From Leptospiraceae bacterium (GTDB taxonomy: Bacteria > Spirochaetota > Leptospiria > Leptospirales > Leptospiraceae): DNA of 64,000 nt. The notes below the pieces were generated by a model. The model did no database searches. It was not told the origin of the DNA and saw only the letters and a list, made by a program, of their open reading frames with translations. How positions within the stretch are numbered: the first letter of the stretch is position 1; each line of letters begins with the position of its first letter. A program made the translations under genes and the position numbers. Shown in pieces: positions 53,798 to 63,320 of this stretch. The stretch lies in NCBI GenBank assembly GCA_016711485.1, contig JADJSX010000006.1, positions 730,001-794,000 on the forward strand, written 5' to 3'.

Positions 53798-54931
53798 TTA
53801 TGAATACTGAATAGGCTCTAAATCCTTAATGAAGTTACGTAGAACTTCAGCCGCCTTAAATGGGCTCTCTTGACAAACCCATAATCCAATTTTTTCATAT
53901 CCTCCAATCAATTGAGTAAACGGTAAAAATTCAAAGTACAATCCAGCCCCCGGCCCATTGTTGATAGTAACATTATATGCCTCTTCTTTTTTTAGATTTT
54001 TTAATATTAAGCGGATAATCCGTGTTGCCTCTTGCCAAGCAAGAGAAACCTGTTCTATTTCTTGATTGTTCAATTCAAACAAATATTTTTTAGAAGAATC
54101 TTTCACAATCAAAAACATATCATAAGGTCTTCTCATAAAATACGGAACAAGTATTATTACTTTTCCGTAGTCTTTTACTATTAACTCTTCAGGATTTTCT
54201 GATAAAATATGATCCGTAAAATATATTCCATGTCTCTCACGAAATCCCCAATTATTATAAAACTGCTTAGGCATAATATTTGAGTATACAATTTGTTGAT
54301 GCCCGTGACTCAATGATCCGCCTGCAACTTTTCCAAAATTTTTGATAATAGAAACATAACCGTATGTAGATTGAGATTCATCACTAGAAAGCGAAGTTGG
54401 CATAACATTTGATTCAAGAAGTAGTTTTTTTTCTAGAGCGGCTAATCTATTTAATACTTTAATAGCATCCGCATGTGTTATATTATGCCAATCTCGTTCA
54501 TGAAAAGAAGATGTCCATTGGAGAAAATGAAGACCAAAAGAACCAATTTCTAAACCGTTTCCTATTTCATATTGGTGAGGAAAAAATATTGGAAACATAT
54601 TTTTATTTATGAATGTAAATCCCTCGTCCAGGTGCATAATGTCCATTATCCCGGTAGTATTGCCAGAACAAATAGGACATGGTTCTTGTTTAGAATTTGT
54701 ATTAGGATCTAACTCACCTCCAATATTTGGTCGACTGGCACGAGAAGAATTATATACAATCAGCTCTCCGTTCCTCGGATCAATTTGAAAAAAAGATTCA
54801 GGTTTATAATTAGAAATAGAGGACTCATTTAAAAAAAGGCTAAATACTTTCTCCATATTTAAACTATCAATTGATTCAGATTGTAAAATTGATTTAATTA
54901 GATTAAAATCTACCTGTTGTGTATTAGTCAT
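53798..54931 (-). CDS. GalT-like (HIT superfamily) nucleotidyltransferase
   Basis: A 377-residue protein resembling galactose-1-phosphate uridylyltransferase. Zinc-binding-type CPICSGNTTG is near residue 85, and the HIT active site appears as LSHGHQQIVYS near 215, with H-x-H-x-Q as in the family. Overall sequence is more distant from classic GalT, so the sugar or nucleotide substrate is open. It is a single gene, divergent from the ATPase-like gene. Confidence 0.75.
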   Translation of the reverse strand: MTNTQQVDFNLIKSILQSESIDSLNMEKVFSLFLNESSISNYKPESFFQIDPRNGELIVYNSSRASRPNIGGELDPNTNSKQEPCPICSGNTTGIMDIMHLDEGFTFINKNMFPIFFPHQYEIGNGLEIGSFGLHFLQWTSSFHERDWHNITHADAIKVLNRLAALEKKLLLESNVMPTSLSSDESQSTYGYVSIIKNFGKVAGGSLSHGHQQIVYSNIMPKQFYNNWGFRERHGIYFTDHILSENPEELIVKDYGKVIILVPYFMRRPYDMFLIVKDSSKKYLFELNNQEIEQVSLAWQEATRIIRLILKNLKKEEAYNVTINNGPGAGLYFEFLPFTQLIGGYEKIGLWVCQESPFKAAEVLRNFIKDLEPIQYS

Positions 54932-55048
54932 ATTTTTTAGTCCTTTTCAAAATAATTCATCAAATTACTATTTCTTTTAAGTAAGAAAAAACATTCTATA
55001 TATTTTTTTTAATTGCGTGTTTCTTTCCTATAATTAAATTATTTCTTA

Positions 55049-55738
55049 GTGAATTTAGAAATAGTAAAACAATTGTTATCCGAAGGAAAAGTAATAGAAA
55101 TTTCCTTCCACTCTTTAAATGAGTCCACGCAAAAGCTCATTTATTCAAGCATTTTAGAACTCTTAACTTTTTATCAAAGAGAAGGATTATTTGCTGCTGT
55201 TTACACTGCACTTTTTGAGTCAGCTATGAATGCGGTAAAAGCAAATGCAAAAAAGGCTTTTTTTAAAAAGAAGGAATTGAACGTATACGATGAATTTGAT
55301 TATCGAAGCGGAACTAAACTTTTTAAGTCACAAGTCAATAATAACAATTTGCCAGTTTACTGCGATTTAGCAAAGGAACAGGGTATTTATATTAGGCTCG
55401 TGATTCACCATTCAAACGATGGAGTAAAAATTGAACTTCTAAACAACAGCCAATTGTATTCTGAAGAAGAAAAAAGAATTCGAGCCAAACTTGCTCTAGG
55501 TCAAAAATACGTAAGCATTGTTGACTTTCATAAAGAAAATTCAGATACATCCGAGGGGGAAGGACTTGGTTTAGTTGTCAGTCTTTTAATGCTTAAACAA
55601 GAAGGAATTCCTACTTCTGATTTTAGAATCGGTTGTAAAAACGGTATTACCCGCACTCGAATTGAAATACCATTCTCATCAAAGTATTTGAGCGAAAGGC
55701 AAACATATAAGTTAACTTTAGACCAACAGAATTTCTAG
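55049..55738 (+). CDS. GHKL-type ATPase-like protein with a degenerate G1 box
   Basis: A 229-residue cytoplasmic protein starting with GTG (no strong ribosome site). It has a histidine-kinase-like ATPase fold: N box YTALFESAMNAVKANAKKA and G2 box EGEGLGLVVSLLM. The expected D-x-G-x-G box between them reads LLNNSQL and is missing, so ATP binding is doubtful. No HisKA domain is present. It might act as an anti-sigma-type or regulatory partner for the SpoIIE-type phosphatase 2.3 kb upstream, but that is speculation. It overlaps the convergent pirin gene by four bases. Confidence 0.6.
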   Translation: MNLEIVKQLLSEGKVIEISFHSLNESTQKLIYSSILELLTFYQREGLFAAVYTALFESAMNAVKANAKKAFFKKKELNVYDEFDYRSGTKLFKSQVNNNNLPVYCDLAKEQGIYIRLVIHHSNDGVKIELLNNSQLYSEEEKRIRAKLALGQKYVSIVDFHKENSDTSEGEGLGLVVSLLMLKQEGIPTSDFRIGCKNGITRTRIEIPFSSKYLSERQTYKLTLDQQNF

Positions 55739-56757
55739 GATTTGGGGACTTCCTCATTACCATTTGCATGTTTTGCAAATCTTTTTTTATCACGCGAATG
55801 AACGGGCTCCGAATTAGTCCAAGGCCAACCTCCAAATTGAGTTTTTTGAAATTCGTTGAATGTTTCTTGAATTTCTTCTCGCGAGTTCATTACAAAAGGT
55901 CCGTACTGAACGACAGGCTCCTGAATGGGTTTGGATTGTAATAATAATATTTTAACGTTTTCTTCACAAGTTTCTAATCGAATATCCTCATCTGAAATTA
56001 AATGTACAGCTTGGTACGGTTTAATATTAGTATCCTCCACTAAAAGAGATGACCCTCTATAAAAATAAATCATGCGGTTGATCCCTTTTGCAACAGCAGG
56101 TAATATCCACTTAGCTCCCGCTTCCATTTGTATAAGCCATATGGCTAAAGAATTTTTAGGATCGGAAGCCCATGAATTTGGTGGGGGTGAAGGTGCTTGT
56201 ATTCCGCCTAACTTCCCTGCGATGATATCCACTAATGTTTTTTTCCCGTTTTCATCTTTGTGTTCATACTTAGGAATTTCTTCTTTCCATAACATTGTAA
56301 AATTCGGTTCTACCATTTTTTTGGACTTTGGTAGATTAAGCCAAATTTGAAATAATTCTAGTGTATTTTCTTTTTCCTCATGCATTAGCGGAAACATTTC
56401 TGCATGTTGAATACCAGCTCCTGCTGTCATCCACTGCACATCTCCAGCTGAATATCTGCCAACAGCACCTAAAGAATCAGAGTGATCAACATAACCTGAT
56501 TGAACAACTGTGACGGTTTCAAATCCTCTATGCGGATGACTTGGAAATCCAGGAATTTTTTCTCCGTGATACATCCTCCATCCATCCTTTCCTTCAAAGT
56601 CTTGTCCTATATTTCTTCCTTCTAAAGAAGAAATCGGCTCCATTTTCTCATTCCCTTTTGGGTAAAAATCTTCATGGTGAACACAGAATAAAAACGGATC
56701 CAATGTTTCCCATTGAAATCCCATTTGTTTGATTGATTTAATAAAATTAGAATTCAT
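55735..56757 (-). CDS. Pirin family protein
   Basis: A 340-residue bicupin of the pirin family. The metal-site motifs in the N-terminal cupin are FPSHPHRGFETVT and MTAGAGIQHAEMFP. The second cupin starts near residue 210 with the usual pirin C-terminal domain. Some pirins have quercetinase activity and others regulate metabolism. It precedes the MORN gene in reverse order, 20 bases downstream of it on this strand's opposite side, so the pair may share a message. Confidence 0.9.
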   Translation of the reverse strand: MNSNFIKSIKQMGFQWETLDPFLFCVHHEDFYPKGNEKMEPISSLEGRNIGQDFEGKDGWRMYHGEKIPGFPSHPHRGFETVTVVQSGYVDHSDSLGAVGRYSAGDVQWMTAGAGIQHAEMFPLMHEEKENTLELFQIWLNLPKSKKMVEPNFTMLWKEEIPKYEHKDENGKKTLVDIIAGKLGGIQAPSPPPNSWASDPKNSLAIWLIQMEAGAKWILPAVAKGINRMIYFYRGSSLLVEDTNIKPYQAVHLISDEDIRLETCEENVKILLLQSKPIQEPVVQYGPFVMNSREEIQETFNEFQKTQFGGWPWTNSEPVHSRDKKRFAKHANGNEEVPKS

Positions 56758-56777
56758 AGAAAAAATTTTGTTGGTTA

Positions 56778-57296
56778 CTACTTAGTAACCACTACACCTT
56801 TATTATATTTTACAGATTTGGCCGCTGATAAATTATAAATAATACCAGATCCATGCGGTTTATCTTTTGACCATTTCCCTACATACAACTTTTTTTCTGA
56901 AAGATAGAGCATTGATCCGTAACCGCTTCGTTTATCTTTTTTGAATTCACCGGTATACCTATCTCCATTTGGATAAATAATAACTCCATTTCCGTGGTAA
57001 AGCCCTTGAACAAACATTCCAGTATATTTTTCGCCACCGTTTACGGTATATGTTCCTTTGCCGTTTGGTGAATCATTTTTCCATTGTCCTGAGTATGTAT
57101 TTCCATCAGCATCAACTTGTTTACCTTTACCAGATTTTAATCCTGACTCAAATGATCCTTCATATCGAATTCCTTGATTATCAAGAGAAACTCCATTTCC
57201 ATTGACACAGTCTCCTTCGACGCATCTCCAATTATTCTGAGAATATACAGTGGAAGAAATAAAAAATAAAATAATTATATAAACTTTTAGTAACAT
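56778..57296 (-). CDS. Exported MORN-repeat protein
   Basis: A 172-residue protein with a signal peptide (about 1-19, ending STVYSQ) and about five MORN repeats (residues 45-160), for example YEGSFESGLKSGKGK, YSGQWKNDSPNGKG, YTGMFVQGLYHGNG and YTGEFKKDKRSGYG. The two cysteines in WRCVEGDC may form a disulfide. MORN repeats typically bind lipids or proteins; the role here is unknown. The pirin gene follows on the same strand. Confidence 0.87.
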   Translation of the reverse strand: MLLKVYIIILFFISSTVYSQNNWRCVEGDCVNGNGVSLDNQGIRYEGSFESGLKSGKGKQVDADGNTYSGQWKNDSPNGKGTYTVNGGEKYTGMFVQGLYHGNGVIIYPNGDRYTGEFKKDKRSGYGSMLYLSEKKLYVGKWSKDKPHGSGIIYNLSAAKSVKYNKGVVVTK

Positions 57297-57725
57297 ACAT
57301 TCACTCGCAATATTATTTTCTTGGGGATATATTTTTAATATCGGATTTTAAACGCTAGATAAACACCCTATCTACCTAAGGTTTTAAAATAATCTTACCT
57401 TCTTCCCGAGTCCCAAAATATACAACAGGGAGGTATTTATTAATGCAACTTGTCAAGTTGGCGCCCGCCGCTTAATGTCAGTAAGTTAAGAAAATAGAAA
57501 AAAAAATAAACCACGAAGGGCGCGAAGAACACGAAGAAAAGAGAAGATTACATTGAAAAGCCTCCGTAAACTTCGTGCTCTTCGTGGTTAGAAATCCTTA
57601 ACTTAATGACATTGGCCAGCCGCTAGGCACACCTTCATTTGAACGTTTGGCTCACCCGAACTCAATCATTGCTTTTGTGAAGAAATGATAATAGCGATAG
57701 CGTAAGGTGAGTTATTAAATAAAAT
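57297..57725. other. Intergenic region with a long palindrome and a TIR end
   Basis: This 429-base gap between the GMC oxidoreductase and MORN genes contains a 140-base imperfect palindrome (57474-57613), described separately, and at 57703-57714 the sequence TAAGGTGAGTTA, an exact copy of the 12-base TIR end of the element at 19213. No gene was seen. Confidence 0.6.
57474..57613. repeat. 140-base nested palindrome
   Basis: The outer arms AATGTCAGTAAGTTAAG (57474-57490) and CTTAACTTAATGACATT (57597-57613) are inverted copies with one mismatch. Inside them, AACCACGAAG and CGAAGAACACGAAG (57509-57536) face CTTCGTGCTCTTCGTGGTT (57571-57589) with near-complete complementarity. The whole can fold into a long cruciform or hairpin. 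The CACGAAG motif type recurs as extragenic palindromes in many environmental bacteria; no coding sense was found. Confidence 0.7.
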
Positions 57726-59468
57726 CTATTTTTTCTTTGGATTGGTATTTGGTTTCACTACTTTCGAAAGAGTTTTATCTTTATTAGTCCCTTTTTTAGA
57801 CTGAACTTTTATTGTTTTCTCCGTGAATAATGTATTTGTGACTTTCCATTTTTTTTCATAATCAAAAAATTTTGGTTTTCCAACTTCAGACGCCAAAGGA
57901 ATAAAAGACATAGCATGTTCAGATAATGCTGTAATAGTTAAACTTGGATTTACTCCTAAATTCGCAGGAACCATAGATCCATCACAAATCATTAGATTTT
58001 TGTATCCATAAACTTGATTCTTTAAATCGATAACTCCAGTTTCAGGACTATCCCCAATGATACAGCCACTTAAAATATGAGCAGTCGTGGGAACATTTAA
58101 AAAAACTTCGTTATACGAACTCCTAGCTACTCCCCCAATTCGTTTTGCTAATCTGCGGGCAAAATCATTTGCTATGGGGATAAAGGCAGGTATGCGCATT
58201 CCTTGTTCTTGGGTTGATGTAATTGTTTTCTGAAAAGGCCAAATAAGTCTTCTTTTGCGAACGATTTTTATACTGTTATCAACTGTCTGCATAACTAGTA
58301 AAATTATTGATGATTTTGCAAAACCAATTGGTGATAGAAAACGAATTGTATTAATTGGGTGTAAAATTGAACTCCAAATAAATCGTAATATTCGAGGAAC
58401 ACTACCGCCTCCATCTACTAACGTTCCTGCCGCCAAAGTTCCCATAACATCTGAACCAGCGGAATATCGAACTGGCTCAATATGAGTATGTTCATCAGGA
58501 TAAATACTAGAAGTAATTGCTATTCCCTTTGAAAAATCAACACCCCTCTTTAAGGAGGTTACTCCAACAATAGATTCACTGTTAGTCCGAACAGTATTTC
58601 CTAACATAGGAGAAAGTTTTGTCATTATTTTTTCCTGTTGCATTTTCAAAAGTAAACCAAGGGTTCCTAATACTCCTGCGGATAATACGACATTTTTCGC
58701 TATATATCTTTTTTTGGGATAACCAAAAAATCCAGTTGTAGATTGAGTTAGAATTTCATAACCTAAAGATCCGTCTTCCGAAAGTGGAATAAGTTTTACA
58801 ACTTTTGTCTCTGGCAATATTACCGTACCTAGCTTTTCGGCAAAATATAGATAGTTTTTATCGAGTGTATTTTTTGCATTAAACCTACAACCAACCATAC
58901 AACCTCCGCAAAAATTACAGCTATTTCGAACAGGACCTTCCCCAGCAAAATAAGGATCTACTTGGTCCTTATCATGAAAATTTATTCCTACCGGTGTTCT
59001 TTTGAATGTATCTCCAACTCCCATCTCTTCGGCAGTTTCTTTCATGAAAGTGTCTACTTCCCAAAGTTTCGGATTTTCAATTACGCCTAACATTCGTTTG
59101 GCGATTTCATAGAATGGAAGTAAAATTTTTTCTGCGCCCATTTTTTTTACAACAGGATTTTCAAAAAAAGGTTTTGGCGGTATATAAAGTGTATTTGCAT
59201 AAACGAGACTTCCTCCACCCACTCCGGAGCCACTTAAAATCATTACATCATTTAAGAGATTAATTCGCTGTATCCCGTAACAAAATATCTTAGGAAACCA
59301 AACATACTTTGTTAAGGAAAAACTTGTTTTCGGGAAATCTTCTGGATTCCATCTTTTTCCTGATTCAATTACTAAAACTTTGTAGCCTTTTTGGGAAAGT
59401 CTCATTGCAGAAACACTTCCTCCAAATCCAGAACCAACGACTATATAGTCATAATCATACTGCACCAA
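57726..59468 (-). CDS. GMC-type oxidoreductase (cholesterol-oxidase-like)
   Basis: A 580-residue FAD enzyme. The N-terminal FAD loop is YIVVGSGFGGSVSAMRLS, followed by VLVIESGKRW and SGSGVGGGSLVYANTLY. A Cys cluster CNFCGGCMVGC near residue 190 is unusual but seen in cholesterol-oxidase-like relatives. The C-terminal GMC signature LMICDGSMVPANLGVNPSLT includes the His/Asn-type active-site region. A Lys/Thr-rich 40-residue tail ends the protein. Substrate unknown, probably a lipid or sterol alcohol. It starts nine bases after the YihY stop, so the pair is likely co-transcribed. Confidence 0.88.
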   Translation of the reverse strand: MVQYDYDYIVVGSGFGGSVSAMRLSQKGYKVLVIESGKRWNPEDFPKTSFSLTKYVWFPKIFCYGIQRINLLNDVMILSGSGVGGGSLVYANTLYIPPKPFFENPVVKKMGAEKILLPFYEIAKRMLGVIENPKLWEVDTFMKETAEEMGVGDTFKRTPVGINFHDKDQVDPYFAGEGPVRNSCNFCGGCMVGCRFNAKNTLDKNYLYFAEKLGTVILPETKVVKLIPLSEDGSLGYEILTQSTTGFFGYPKKRYIAKNVVLSAGVLGTLGLLLKMQQEKIMTKLSPMLGNTVRTNSESIVGVTSLKRGVDFSKGIAITSSIYPDEHTHIEPVRYSAGSDVMGTLAAGTLVDGGGSVPRILRFIWSSILHPINTIRFLSPIGFAKSSIILLVMQTVDNSIKIVRKRRLIWPFQKTITSTQEQGMRIPAFIPIANDFARRLAKRIGGVARSSYNEVFLNVPTTAHILSGCIIGDSPETGVIDLKNQVYGYKNLMICDGSMVPANLGVNPSLTITALSEHAMSFIPLASEVGKPKFFDYEKKWKVTNTLFTEKTIKVQSKKGTNKDKTLSKVVKPNTNPKKK

Positions 59469-59477
59469 TCTATTTTC

Positions 59478-61829
59478 CTATCCAATTAATTCTGAAAATT
59501 TAATTTTGGAAAGATTTTGTTTTGAAAAACTATTTATCTCTTTTAAGTTTCCTGCGATTTTAACTACAAATCCTTCTTTTTTTGCGTAAGTTGGTAAATC
59601 GTAAGACTCTTTCGAAACTTTTTCAAAAACATCATATAAATTCAAATCATTAGCCATTACACATGGTGCGATTAATCCAGATTCCACTCTTGCAATCAGC
59701 ATTTCATCTATAAGATTTTCTGTCAGAATTTGAAACTCTATACTTGTAATTTCTAAATCTTTTTTAATTTTATCTATATTGATAAATGTTTTATTTGTAG
59801 CCTGATAACTATATACTAGTACTAAATATCTTATACTATTATAAAAAGCAAATTGAGCATTTCTATTTCCATCATCAAAAGGATTTCGATCACTATTGTA
59901 TCTATCCTTATATTGTAACGTAGCTGTAATTTCAGCACCAAACAGTATGATAATGGAGAAAGAATACACTACCAATAAAAATATTGGAACAGCGGCTAAT
60001 GCTCTATAAATCACCATCGTAGAAGTTGCAAAAGATCGAATATAAATTCCGAAAGACCAAAAAAATACCAAAAGAATTACACCTGTAATAACAGCTCCAA
60101 TCGCGGCGGCTCCAAACGGAACTCTTGTATGAGGAATCAACATATAAAGCATAAGAAAAAAAATCCAAATCGCTGATAATGGAATAATAGTTTTAATTAA
60201 AGAATATATGGAAAAAACATTATCCCCACCCGCTATAGTGTACCATTCTAAAGTACCGTTTTTAACATCTCCAATGGAAATTTTTCCAAATTCCCCTATT
60301 GCAAGAATATCTCCAATTACTTGACTTTCTTTTAGTTTAGCAGTTTCTTCTTCTGAAGAAATAGTATCATCTTCCGGATTCATAGCAGTAAAACCAAACT
60401 TAGGATTGATAGGGATCATTGCATGCAATTTCCCATCAGTTGGAGAATAAACTAATTGCCATTTTGCGCCAAGATCGTTCGAATATAATATGCCACCTAT
60501 TTCATTGAGAACAATTAATTCATCTTTGCCTTCATTTTGCATGTACCAGATTTTAGTATAGGAAACTTTTTTATGCGAAATATCAATCCAATTTTTTCCA
60601 CCATCTGCAGTTCTAAAGATTCCGCCTTTTTCACCTACTACCGCATAATTATCCTTATCCAATATGGCCAAATCAGTTAAATTAAGATTTTCTTTTGTAA
60701 CTCGTGAATTTTCGAACGATAGTCCCCCATCGTAGGTTTTCCAAAAATAACCGTTTGCATCAGTAAAGTATCCATGTTTTGGATCAGTAAAACGTATTTT
60801 AGTTGCAACTACTTTATCTTTTGAATAAAGATAATTCACAAAAACTTTATCGTATTTATTTCTAGAATGATAATTAATTATATCTCCATTTTTCATAACA
60901 ATAAACATATTTTTCTCATCAGCAATGGAAAAATCAATTACTTCTGCACTCAAAATTTCAGTTAAAGACCAAGTAATCCCCAGATCGAAAGATTGCAAAA
61001 TAATTCCATTCTCGGAAACAGTTACTAATTGATTTTTACGATTACGCACTTTTAGAAAATTTTCTTTTTCTAATTTGGGAATATCGCAATAAGCCTCAAT
61101 TTTACTTTCTAAATTAATACAGCTCATATTTTCGAAATCAATTTTAAAGTCTTTCAACTTAGCTAATCGTTTACCTGTTTCAGTAATTTTTACAATTGTT
61201 CCGTTTTCTCCTGTTATCCACAAATAATTATCTGATGAGCGGGTAATGGAATACAAATGAGATGCACGTGTAGCATCCGCAAACCGAGAAGCCATACCTG
61301 TAAAAATAGCTCCTAAAAGCGGTCCAATAGCTAAAATGAAAAAATAAAAAATAATTTTTTGAAAAAATGGTCTCGGAGTCGATATGCGCCATATCTTAGT
61401 AAAAGCAGCTTCTATTGTTCGTAAAATTGCTGTTGCTGAAAAAATTAATACAATAAAACCAATTGCACCAATTTGAGTAGCAGAATTAATAATATCTTTT
61501 AAAGTTTCTAAATAAGGTGCAATATCTACTCGAATTTCATTTTTCAATAGATAGGAGTTAATACTATCAAATAATTTATCCTGCTTTTCATTTACCCCAG
61601 AACTTATTGTTAAGAGTGCAAGTGCAACTGTGAGGACAGGTACTAAGGAAACAATATTTGTGTAGGCAATCGCTGAAGCACGAGTAAGACAGTCGTCCGC
61701 TAAAAATCTATGAAGGGATACAAAAAATATCCGCAACGTAAGAATATACGCTCTTTTAAATCCCCTTGTTTCGGGAATTAACTCTAACTTAGTTAATACT
61801 TTCATTTTTTCAAAAACGGTTTGTGCCAT
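59478..61829 (-). CDS. YihY-type membrane protein with an inserted beta-propeller
   Basis: A 783-residue protein. The N-terminus (about 30-185) and the part from about 540 to 660 form the YihY/UPF0761 six-helix domain: RASAIAYTNIVSLVPVLTVA, then RTIEAAFTKIWRI, and later RVPFGAAAIGAVITGVILLV and ILFGAEITATLQY. Between the third and fourth helix sits an insert of about 350 residues with repeated S/T-x-D-x-G-x-x-W (BNR/Asp-box) units, such as SFDLGITW, TADGGKNW and SNDLGAKW, resembling a YCF48-type beta-propeller. A cytoplasmic C-terminal domain follows (660-783). The insert should face outside the cytoplasmic membrane. Confidence 0.85.
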   Translation of the reverse strand: MAQTVFEKMKVLTKLELIPETRGFKRAYILTLRIFFVSLHRFLADDCLTRASAIAYTNIVSLVPVLTVALALLTISSGVNEKQDKLFDSINSYLLKNEIRVDIAPYLETLKDIINSATQIGAIGFIVLIFSATAILRTIEAAFTKIWRISTPRPFFQKIIFYFFILAIGPLLGAIFTGMASRFADATRASHLYSITRSSDNYLWITGENGTIVKITETGKRLAKLKDFKIDFENMSCINLESKIEAYCDIPKLEKENFLKVRNRKNQLVTVSENGIILQSFDLGITWSLTEILSAEVIDFSIADEKNMFIVMKNGDIINYHSRNKYDKVFVNYLYSKDKVVATKIRFTDPKHGYFTDANGYFWKTYDGGLSFENSRVTKENLNLTDLAILDKDNYAVVGEKGGIFRTADGGKNWIDISHKKVSYTKIWYMQNEGKDELIVLNEIGGILYSNDLGAKWQLVYSPTDGKLHAMIPINPKFGFTAMNPEDDTISSEEETAKLKESQVIGDILAIGEFGKISIGDVKNGTLEWYTIAGGDNVFSIYSLIKTIIPLSAIWIFFLMLYMLIPHTRVPFGAAAIGAVITGVILLVFFWSFGIYIRSFATSTMVIYRALAAVPIFLLVVYSFSIIILFGAEITATLQYKDRYNSDRNPFDDGNRNAQFAFYNSIRYLVLVYSYQATNKTFINIDKIKKDLEITSIEFQILTENLIDEMLIARVESGLIAPCVMANDLNLYDVFEKVSKESYDLPTYAKKEGFVVKIAGNLKEINSFSKQNLSKIKFSELIG

Positions 61830-61839
61830 TAATTAATCC

Positions 61840-62724
61840 TCACTTAAAAGCATAAAGTACCATACTAGAAGTACTTCCCTTTAAAAATTTACTCTTTAGA
61901 TGATAATACGAAATTCTTAACCATTTAAAATAATCTTTCCAACTTCTAAAACTTCCCATTGATTTTAATAATTTTGCATACAATGGGAAATCAACACCGT
62001 GATAAACTGAAAACTTTTCTATGCCATTTTTATTTAGAATTTTTTTTAGGTTGGTTAAAGAATAATAATAAAGATGACCTGGAAGATAATAATGATATTT
62101 CGGGCCTTCTTCTTTAGCTTGTTTTCCATCAAAATTCGCAGTTTGAATTAACAATAGGCCACCTGGCTTTAAGAGTTTTGTTAATTTTTGAAAAACCAAA
62201 TCCGGATTTTCTAAATGCTCTATAACTTCAACTAACGTGATTACATCAAAAGATTCGTCCGGAAAGTCTGCTTCTAAAACTGAACCATTAAATGTGGGAA
62301 TCCCTCTATCATTTGCATAACGAGCAGAATACTCGGAAATTTCAATTCCATAAGGCTGAAATCCAAATAATTTTGCACGATTTAAAAATCCTCCAAAGGA
62401 AGATCCTACGTCTAAAAAATTTCCTTCCGTTTTAAACTTTTTAATATTCCGAATCCTTGCATCCCAAACAAAACTTTCATATTTTTCATTCTTTCTTTCA
62501 TCGATATACGAGTAATTAGCCGCTCCCGAATAATAACTCGCATTGTACATTGCTTTAATATCAAATTTGCCTTTTGGATAAATAGTCTGTAAATCACAAG
62601 TATTACATTTATAAATTGATAAATTATAATAGTTATATGTGGATGTGTATAAAAAACACCAGTCACAATTTTTATCTAATGGGCAGTTATTTTTTAGTTC
62701 GTGGTCTGGAATATCCAATGACAT
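61840..62724 (-). CDS. Class I methyltransferase with an N-terminal Cys-rich segment
   Basis: A 294-residue SAM-dependent methyltransferase. The SAM loop is FLDVGSSFGGFLNRA (about 103), followed by VITLVEVIEHLENPD and LLKPGGLLLIQT. Ahead of it lies a zinc-ribbon-like segment, CPLDKNCDWC and CNTCDL (residues 14-42), the pattern of sugar or glycan C-methyltransferases. The C-terminus is basic and helical. The ATG follows AGAGAGG. Its start overlaps the end of the preceding methyltransferase by 31 bases. Confidence 0.88.
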   Translation of the reverse strand: MSLDIPDHELKNNCPLDKNCDWCFLYTSTYNYYNLSIYKCNTCDLQTIYPKGKFDIKAMYNASYYSGAANYSYIDERKNEKYESFVWDARIRNIKKFKTEGNFLDVGSSFGGFLNRAKLFGFQPYGIEISEYSARYANDRGIPTFNGSVLEADFPDESFDVITLVEVIEHLENPDLVFQKLTKLLKPGGLLLIQTANFDGKQAKEEGPKYHYYLPGHLYYYSLTNLKKILNKNGIEKFSVYHGVDFPLYAKLLKSMGSFRSWKDYFKWLRISYYHLKSKFLKGSTSSMVLYAFK

Positions 62725-63320
62725 ATCCTCTCTTCTAATTTTCCTATTGGAGTTCTTTCCATATATCCAAATTCAGTATTTTTAAATTCTCGTAATAAAA
62801 ATTTTAATTCATCTAAAGAGTATAATTTTACTTTTCCGCCATCTAAATCTTTTAGTCCGATTATTCCTTTATCAATTTGCAAATGTGTATCAAGTGAAGA
62901 TCGTACTGTTCCTACAAAAAATCCATTCGGCTTTAAAATTCTTTTAATTTCTTTTATGATTATGGAAACATTTTCAGGTTCGTTGTAATGCAACACTCCC
63001 CAACTTACTATTAAATCAAATTGATTATCCTTATATGGCAATTGGTCAGATGTAATGATAGAAGTCTCTACATCAGGAATGGATTTTTGAATTGTATCAA
63101 TTGACTTGGACGAATAATCACAAGCACTTACTTGATATCCAAATGACTTGAGTAAAATACTATGCCTTCCAGATCCGGCACCATGGTCGAGAGCAGAACC
63201 ACTTGCAGAAATACGTGATAAAATACGAACTAAGTTTTCATCTGGGAAAACTAATAAAGATTTGTCCTTGTTATAATGATTGTTCCAAATTTCTGGATTG
63301 GATTTATTCAAACTTTGCAT
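62694..63320 (-). CDS. Class I SAM-dependent methyltransferase
   Basis: A 208-residue methyltransferase. The SAM-binding loop is ALDHGAGSGRHSILL (about 39), then CDYSSKSIDTI, DLIVSWGVLHYNEPEN and ILKPNGFFVGTVR, the standard methyltransferase-11 pattern. Substrate unknown. Its start overlaps the ATP-grasp stop by 17 bases and its end overlaps the next methyltransferase by 31, so the three act in one pathway, probably surface polysaccharide or a small modified metabolite. Confidence 0.88.
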   Translation of the reverse strand: MQSLNKSNPEIWNNHYNKDKSLLVFPDENLVRILSRISASGSALDHGAGSGRHSILLKSFGYQVSACDYSSKSIDTIQKSIPDVETSIITSDQLPYKDNQFDLIVSWGVLHYNEPENVSIIIKEIKRILKPNGFFVGTVRSSLDTHLQIDKGIIGLKDLDGGKVKLYSLDELKFLLREFKNTEFGYMERTPIGKLEERICHWIFQTTN

